A stretch of DNA of 64,000 nt from the NCBI RefSeq assembly GCF_019320115.1, contig NC_089588.1:113026733-113090732 (forward strand), in the 5' to 3' direction. Positions 59,422 to 64,000 of this stretch are shown here, piece by piece. Source of the DNA: Miscanthus floridulus (taxonomy: Eukaryota; Streptophyta; Magnoliopsida; Poales; Poaceae). The position numbers and the translations under genes are program-made. How positions within the stretch are numbered: the stretch's first letter is position 1; the number at the start of each line of letters is the position of its first letter. The notes below the pieces were generated by a model. The model was not told where the DNA came from. It saw nothing but the letters and a program-made list of their open reading frames with translations, and did not search any database.

Positions 59422-61846
59422 CATGACATGGTGGGATGATGAGCGCAAGGTGGATGATGATAAGATTGCACACCCGGCTGATTGTAGTCAGTGGCAAAGG
59501 TTTGATGAGAAGTACAAAGAATTCAGCGATGACCCAAGAAATGTATGGTTTCGATTGAGCACGGATGGTATGAATCCCTTCAATGAGAGGATGAGTGACC
59601 ACAGCACATGCCCAGTGATCTTGACCATGTACAACATCCCAACATGGTTGTGTCAGAAGAGAAAGTACCTTCTCCTCACTATTCTTATTTCTAGCCCTAA
59701 ACAACCAGGCATTGATATAGACGTGTTCCTCGAGCCTTTGATTCAAGAAATGGAGAGGCTATAGAGGCATGGGAGGCAGATGTACGATGCATTCCGAAAG
59801 GAGGACTTCATATGTAGAGCAATAATATTTGTTACTACCAATGATTACCCTGTGCTATTTGCTTTGTCTGGACAGATCAAGGGGAAGACAAGATGCTTGG
59901 TTTGCTTGGATGGTACTACATGGGTGTACCTGGATGCATCCAAGAAGATAGTTTACCTAAGGAATCGACGCTTCTTAAAGATAAGTCACAAGTACCACAG
60001 CAAATTGTTCTTTAGATTTTATGACAACGCCCCGGAGATTGAACCCCCTCTGGAGAGACGTCATAACGGAGAACACGTGTACAGAATGGTGAAAAACATA
60101 CATGTCGTCTATGAAAAGAAGAATCCAGATGAGATGAACAGAGATAGAAGCACACCTCATGTCGAAGGCGTACCTTTCAAGAAACAATCGATCTTCAGTA
60201 TCTGCCTTATTGGCTAGACTTGGAGGTCCCCCATGCCATTGATGCTATGCACATGCAGAAGAATGTCTTTGAGAGTCTCATTGCTACCTTGATGGACATA
60301 GGTAAGTCAAAGGATGGTCTGAAAGCACGGAAAGAAATGGTGCAGCTAAATGTGATGCCAAAGCTTCACCTAGTACCTGAGGCTAAGGGAAAATATACTC
60401 TGCCCGTGGCGTGCTTCAACCTAACACCAGACAAGAAGAGAGCTATATGCACTTTTCTGAGGGGGATCAAAGTCCCAACTGGGTTTTCCACAAATGTGAA
60501 GAAGCTAGTGTCGATGAAGGACTTGTCAATAACACACTACAAGGCTCACGATTGTCATGTGATGCTGATAGTGTTTCTACCTATTGCAATCATGGCTATA
60601 AAGCCAGAGTTCTTAAAAATGGCCATCACCCGCATGTGCTACTTCTTTTCGAAGATCTCACAGAAGACGATTGGCAAGCAAGAGCTGAGTGACCTACATG
60701 AATTTGTGGTGGAGACACAAAACCAACTGGAGATGTGTTTACCTCTAGCTTTTTTTGATATAATGCCACATCTCATGATTCACATGGTTCATCAAATACA
60801 GGCGCTAGGCCCTTGCTACTTGCATGAAATGTGGTCCTACAAGTGGTTCATGTCGGTTTTAAGTCGATACGTGCATAATCAAGCATACCCAAAGGGCTCC
60901 ATGATAGAGGGTTACAGTACTGAAGAAGTCATCGAGTGCTGTCAAGAGTACCTAAAAGTACAGAAAGGAATTGGTAAACCTGATTCTCATCATAAGGGTA
61001 GGCTGGCTGGGAAGGGCACTAGTGGTAGAAAAGTGTTCATCAACCATGATTACAAAGAGGTGAGTCGGGCGCATTACAATGTCTTGCAGAGTACACAACT
61101 GATGCAACCGTACATTGATGAACACTTGGCTATCATTATGGCGGAGAGAAATGGCTGTTCGGATGATTGGGTCATGAAACAACACAAGCAATGACTAACT
61201 ACATGGTTGAAGGACCAAAACATACTGCCTGGACAAACCATAGACTCTATTATCATCAGTAGGTTGGCGGAGGGGCCATCGAGACAAGTGACATCTTAGA
61301 ATGCTTATGACATCAATGGGTATATGTACTATACCCACGCAAAGGATAGTAAATATGTGAACTAAAACAACGGCGTTCGAATAGAAGCTCTCGATGGATT
61401 AGGAAGAAAGATCCAATACTTTGGCATCCTTGAAGAGATATGGGAACTTGACTATGGAAGGGATATAACGGTGGCCCTATTTCGATGCCACTGGATCAAA
61501 CAACACCAACTGAACGAGATCAGATTCAGTTCTTGTACCTCGAGAATCTAGGCTACCAAGATGACCCTTGGGTGCTCACTTCACGTGTCGCACAAGTTTT
61601 CTATATGTCTGACCCACAAAGTAACCCCCCCTGAAGAAGAAGACAAAGCACGTGGTTGCCTCTGGGAAACAACACATTATTGGAGTTGATGGCGTGGACA
61701 ATGTTGAAGCTTACAATAACTACGATGAGATGCCGCTATTCACAGACTTTCCTAAGAAGATCAGTGTTATGAAAAAGAACCTCCCCAAAGACATAATGTC
61801 ATGGGAACAAAAAAGTGTCAAAGGGAAAGTCATTACAGTGGGCTAG

Positions 61847-62970
61847 CTAGTTGTTGAACGTGGAGTGTTTGTGTAAGTGTGTGTTTGTAAGACTTCATTT
61901 ATGCATGCGTGTGAGACTATATATTTATATACGTGTGTAAGACTACATATTTTTATATGTGTGTGAGACTATATTTTATGCATGTGTGTGAGACTACCCT
62001 TTGCAACATCCAGATGACTCTATTTGAACATCTACTCTATTACTACAAAATTTCATTTGTCAAAGTTTGAGCACTTCAAATTTTTAAATTTAAAAAAAAT
62101 AACAAGTTCGAACAAGATTTTCAACCATTAAATGATTTTCAGCTGAAAAAGTGATGAATACCAAAGTTGTATAACTCATCAAGATCTATAACTTTTATTT
62201 GGATCATTTTTTCATCTGACAAAGTGATAGTAAACATTGTTCATAAATCAACATGTTTCTCGTATAGTTCAAGAAACTATGAGTCATATGTGAATTTATG
62301 AACAATGTTTACTAATACTTTATCACATGAAGAAGTGACCAAAATAAAAGTTGTAGACAGTGAGGAGTTCAACAACTTTTATGTTCATGACTTTTATTGT
62401 TGAAATCATTTAAGGTTTCAAAATCTTGTTTGAAGTTGCCCTTTAGTGAAATTCAAAATTTGAACTATTCAAATTTGGTCAAATGAAAATATGATCAAAA
62501 TAAAAGTTGTACATATTGATGAGTTCTACAACTTTGGTAATCATGAGTTTTTCATCTGAAATCATTTACTCTTTCAAAATATTATTTCAAGTTGAAATTG
62601 TTTAAATTTTAAAATTTGAATCGTTCAAACAAAGTTACATGACAAGATGACCAAAATAAAAGTTGTACATGTTTATGAGTTATACAACTTTTATGTTTAC
62701 AACATTTTCATTTTATTTCATATAATGTCACAAAATTGTTGTTGAAGTTTTAAAATTTAATTTTTTAATTTTTTGTTTTTTTTGTTTTCTATATTGTTTT
62801 GACTGCAATTGTTTATATATATATTTCTTCATATATAGAATAATACAAAATATTATATTTGTGCATATACACAATTGTTTTTATAGTACTTTTATTTTGG
62901 TCACAATTATTTTATATATACATAATTGATTTTATAATATAGAATTAGTAATTTAAAAAAATAAAAAATA
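61847..62970. repeat. AT-rich region with a 156-bp tandem repeat
   Basis: After the transposase frame come GTGTGTGAGACTA repeats (61870-61995). Blocks starting GACCAAAATAAAAGTTGTA (or GATCAAAA) then follow at 62337, 62493 and 62649, exactly 156 bp apart. Each block has AAAAGTTGTA followed by its inverse ACAACTTTT. No gene is present. Confidence 0.75.
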
Positions 62971-63050
62971 TTTGTTGGGCGGTTGGATCAGGAACCGTCC
63001 CAAGAAATGCATTTGTAGGGGCGGCTGGATCAGGAACCACCCCTACAAAT
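62971..63050. repeat. CACTA subterminal-type repeats, second site
   Basis: Two hairpin units, TTTGTTGGGCGGTTGG with an imperfect return arm and TTTGTAGGGGCGGCTGG with ACCCCTACAAA, match the left-end array at 49896-50228. They lie just before a TATA box. Confidence 0.8.
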
Positions 63051-63059
63051 CTCCCCGAC

Positions 63060-63066
63060 TATAAAA
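63060..63066 (+). promoter_or_regulatory. TATA box after the second subterminal repeat
   Basis: TATAAAA lies 10 bp past the hairpin repeat and ahead of a GC-rich leader. It probably starts a second transcript of the CACTA element or of a related copy. No protein is recognisable before the window ends. Confidence 0.5.
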
Positions 63067-63217
63067 GAAAGGGCGCACCGACGCCGCCTCTTCTCCTCTG
63101 ACGCCGCGCACCTGCTGTTGTTGGTCTTCTCCTCCAACACCGTCAGGGTTTCCACCAACGCTGCCTCCTAGACCCGCACCCGCGCGCCTGTTCCTCCCTG
63201 CACCCACACCCCCTCCC

Positions 63218-63575
63218 GCCTGCTCCTCCCCGCCCTAGGGTTTCTGTGCGCGCCTGCTCCTCCCCGCACCCGCGCGCCTCCCTAGTGTTTCCACCGGCGG
63301 GCAGCCTCCGCGCACCCGTGCCCCCTCCCCGCACCCGCCTGCTCCTCCCCGCCCTAGGGTTTCCGCTCGCGCCTGCTCCTCCCCGCACCCGCGGCCTCCC
63401 TAGGGTTTCCACCGGCGGGCAGCCTCCGCGCACCTCGACCGGTCCCCGCACCCACGCCCCCTCCTGCCTGCTCCTCCCCGCCCTAGGGTTTCCGCGAGCG
63501 ACTACTCCTCCCCACACCTGTGCGCCTCCCTAGGGTTTCCATCGGTGGGCGGCCTCCGCGCACCTCCACCGGTGG
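63218..63575 (+). repeat. GC-rich tandem repeat, about three units of 119-129 bp
   Basis: Units start GCCTGCTCCTCCCCGCCCTA at 63218, 63337 and 63466. Each has two CCCTAGGGTTTC-type motifs and GGCAGCCTCCGCGCACC or a close variant. The overlapping ORFs on both strands (63143-63533) come from the repeat and not from a gene. Confidence 0.8.
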
Positions 63576-64000
63576 CCAGCAATGACTTGGTACTGGTAGT
63601 GGTGGTGTTGTGGTGTTGTGCTGCTGGATCTGACCGACGGTGTGCCGTTGCTATACGTGCACCTGTGTGGTGCCATACTGCTTTGTTCTGGTGCTGTCAA
63701 CTGTGACCTGGTTCCTGGGCTCCCTGCTGCGCGGTGTACCTCTACTTCTTGGGTTGGTGCAATCTACGTGCTGTGAGTTACCCGTTGCCCCTCTCGGTTT
63801 TTAGTTCAGATATTTACATTTCTGCAATCTACTAGTACTGTGTTACTTGGGTGTGATTGCAATTGCGTGGGCAGATTAAATTGCTCGATGATACAATGCG
63901 GTGTAGTGAGACAACGTGACAGTGAAGGGTAGTGTTGATTATTTTCAGCATTGTCTTATTACCTGCCTGGTATTTTTATCTCTATTGTTGAACTGATTAC
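63576..64000. other. Window end, leader-like region
   Basis: A TG-rich stretch (about 63590-63720) is followed by sequence that could be a leader intron (for example GTGAGTT at 63771). I see no coding sequence. Confidence 0.3.

Larger units (their letters stand above)
50994..61846 (+). pseudogene. TNP2-type CACTA transposase, split by a retrotransposon and several stops
   Basis: Part 1 (50994-52046) has the transposase-associated domain (FREEVDKFIEAAKKHATTL, then CPYKDCKNRMAW) and the HACPNHCILF and DKCPRCGASRYKNND segments. It carries a TAA at 51336-51338 and a frame change near 51750. The Gypsy element sits after NPKEAALM. Part 2 (from 59422) has TWWDDERKVDD, FRLSTDGMNPF (a catalytic Asp), ILTMYNIPTWLCQKR, FALSGQIKGKTRCLVCLDGT, then VPHAIDAMHMQKNVFESL, DUF4218-type DIMPHLMIHMVHQIQALGP and a C-terminal segment (YDINGYMYYT, IEEIWELDYGRDI). 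Breaks include TAG at 59762-59764, a frameshift near 60217 and several after 61194. The last frame stops at 61846. The product would have been a nuclear enzyme that cuts CACTA ends. Confidence 0.88.
49856..64000 (+). mobile_element. CACTA (En/Spm) transposon, left end and TNP2 gene; right end not reached
   Basis: It starts CACTACGTAAAAAAGG and is followed by an array of subterminal repeats, a TATA box and a TNP2-type transposase gene. That gene is split by a later Gypsy insertion (52047-59421). Past the transposase come an AT-rich 156-bp repeat, another subterminal-repeat pair and a second TATA box. I found no TAGTG right terminus, so the element either continues past the window or has lost its end. 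The extent beyond about 62970 is inference. Confidence 0.75.

Noticed and set aside
63143..63533. ORFs on both strands (124 and 95 codons)
   Set aside because: They are produced by a GC-rich tandem repeat and have no similarity to known proteins.

Overview
The window reads as nuclear DNA of a grass, probably a panicoid or Andropogoneae relative (sorghum, sugarcane or Miscanthus type). The basis is the element content: Sirevirus-type Copia elements, Tat- and Tekay-type Gypsy elements, a TNP2-type CACTA element, Tourist, hAT and CACTA MITEs, and a tRNA-derived SINE. GC-rich single-exon coding sequence and an RPM1-like NLR fit as well. The species assignment is inference. I saw no bacterial features, rRNA, functional tRNA or CRISPR array.

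Only two loci look like intact host genes. One is a single-exon UDP-glycosyltransferase (9680-11167, +) with its own TATA box and poly(A) signal. The other is a CC-NB-LRR resistance gene (31136-35607, -), split by one 1.68-kb intron and predicted at 929 aa. A relic of a second NLR 3' end lies at about 48.13-48.41 kb.

The rest is mostly nested transposable elements, many with boundaries fixed by target-site duplications (TSDs). Region 1-8.1 kb is the 3' half of a Sirevirus Copia (LTR 2453-4268) inserted into a minus-strand Gypsy element whose 5' LTR is 7664-8077. Region 11.47-14.22 kb is a LINE-like retroposon with ORF1 only, flanked by a 17-bp TSD. Region 14.31-14.59 kb is a Tourist MITE. Region 14.95-24.47 kb is a complete-ended minus-strand Sirevirus (TSD AATGT) that lacks protease and integrase and carries an extra ORF. 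Region 24.9-30.3 kb is the 3' part of a LINE ORF2, interrupted by a 3.6-kb solo LTR (TSD CGGGT) and a CACTA MITE (TSD ACG).

Region 36.1-38.0 kb, upstream of the NLR, holds MITEs and a SINE (11-bp TSD). Region 39.64-48.00 kb is a plus-strand Tekay-like Gypsy (TSD CGAAC) with 3.1-3.2-kb LTRs and a mostly deleted interior that contains a hAT MITE. Region 48.94-49.59 kb is a non-autonomous hAT element. From 49.86 kb to the window end lies a CACTA element. Its TNP2 transposase gene is split by a 7.4-kb Gypsy element (52.05-59.42 kb, TSD CATGA) that encodes only Gag-protease. A second TATA box follows another copy of the CACTA subterminal repeat at 63.0 kb.

The elements are old: most reading frames are broken. 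In the Gag-protease element nearly every in-frame stop I could place is TAG where glutamine CAG fits, the pattern expected from deamination of CHG-methylated cytosine. The most unusual items are the ORF1-only LINE, the Gag-protease-only Gypsy, the extra ORF in the Sirevirus, the reuse of CACTA subterminal repeats ahead of a second promoter, and a UGT with glycine in place of the usual Asn in the donor-binding box.
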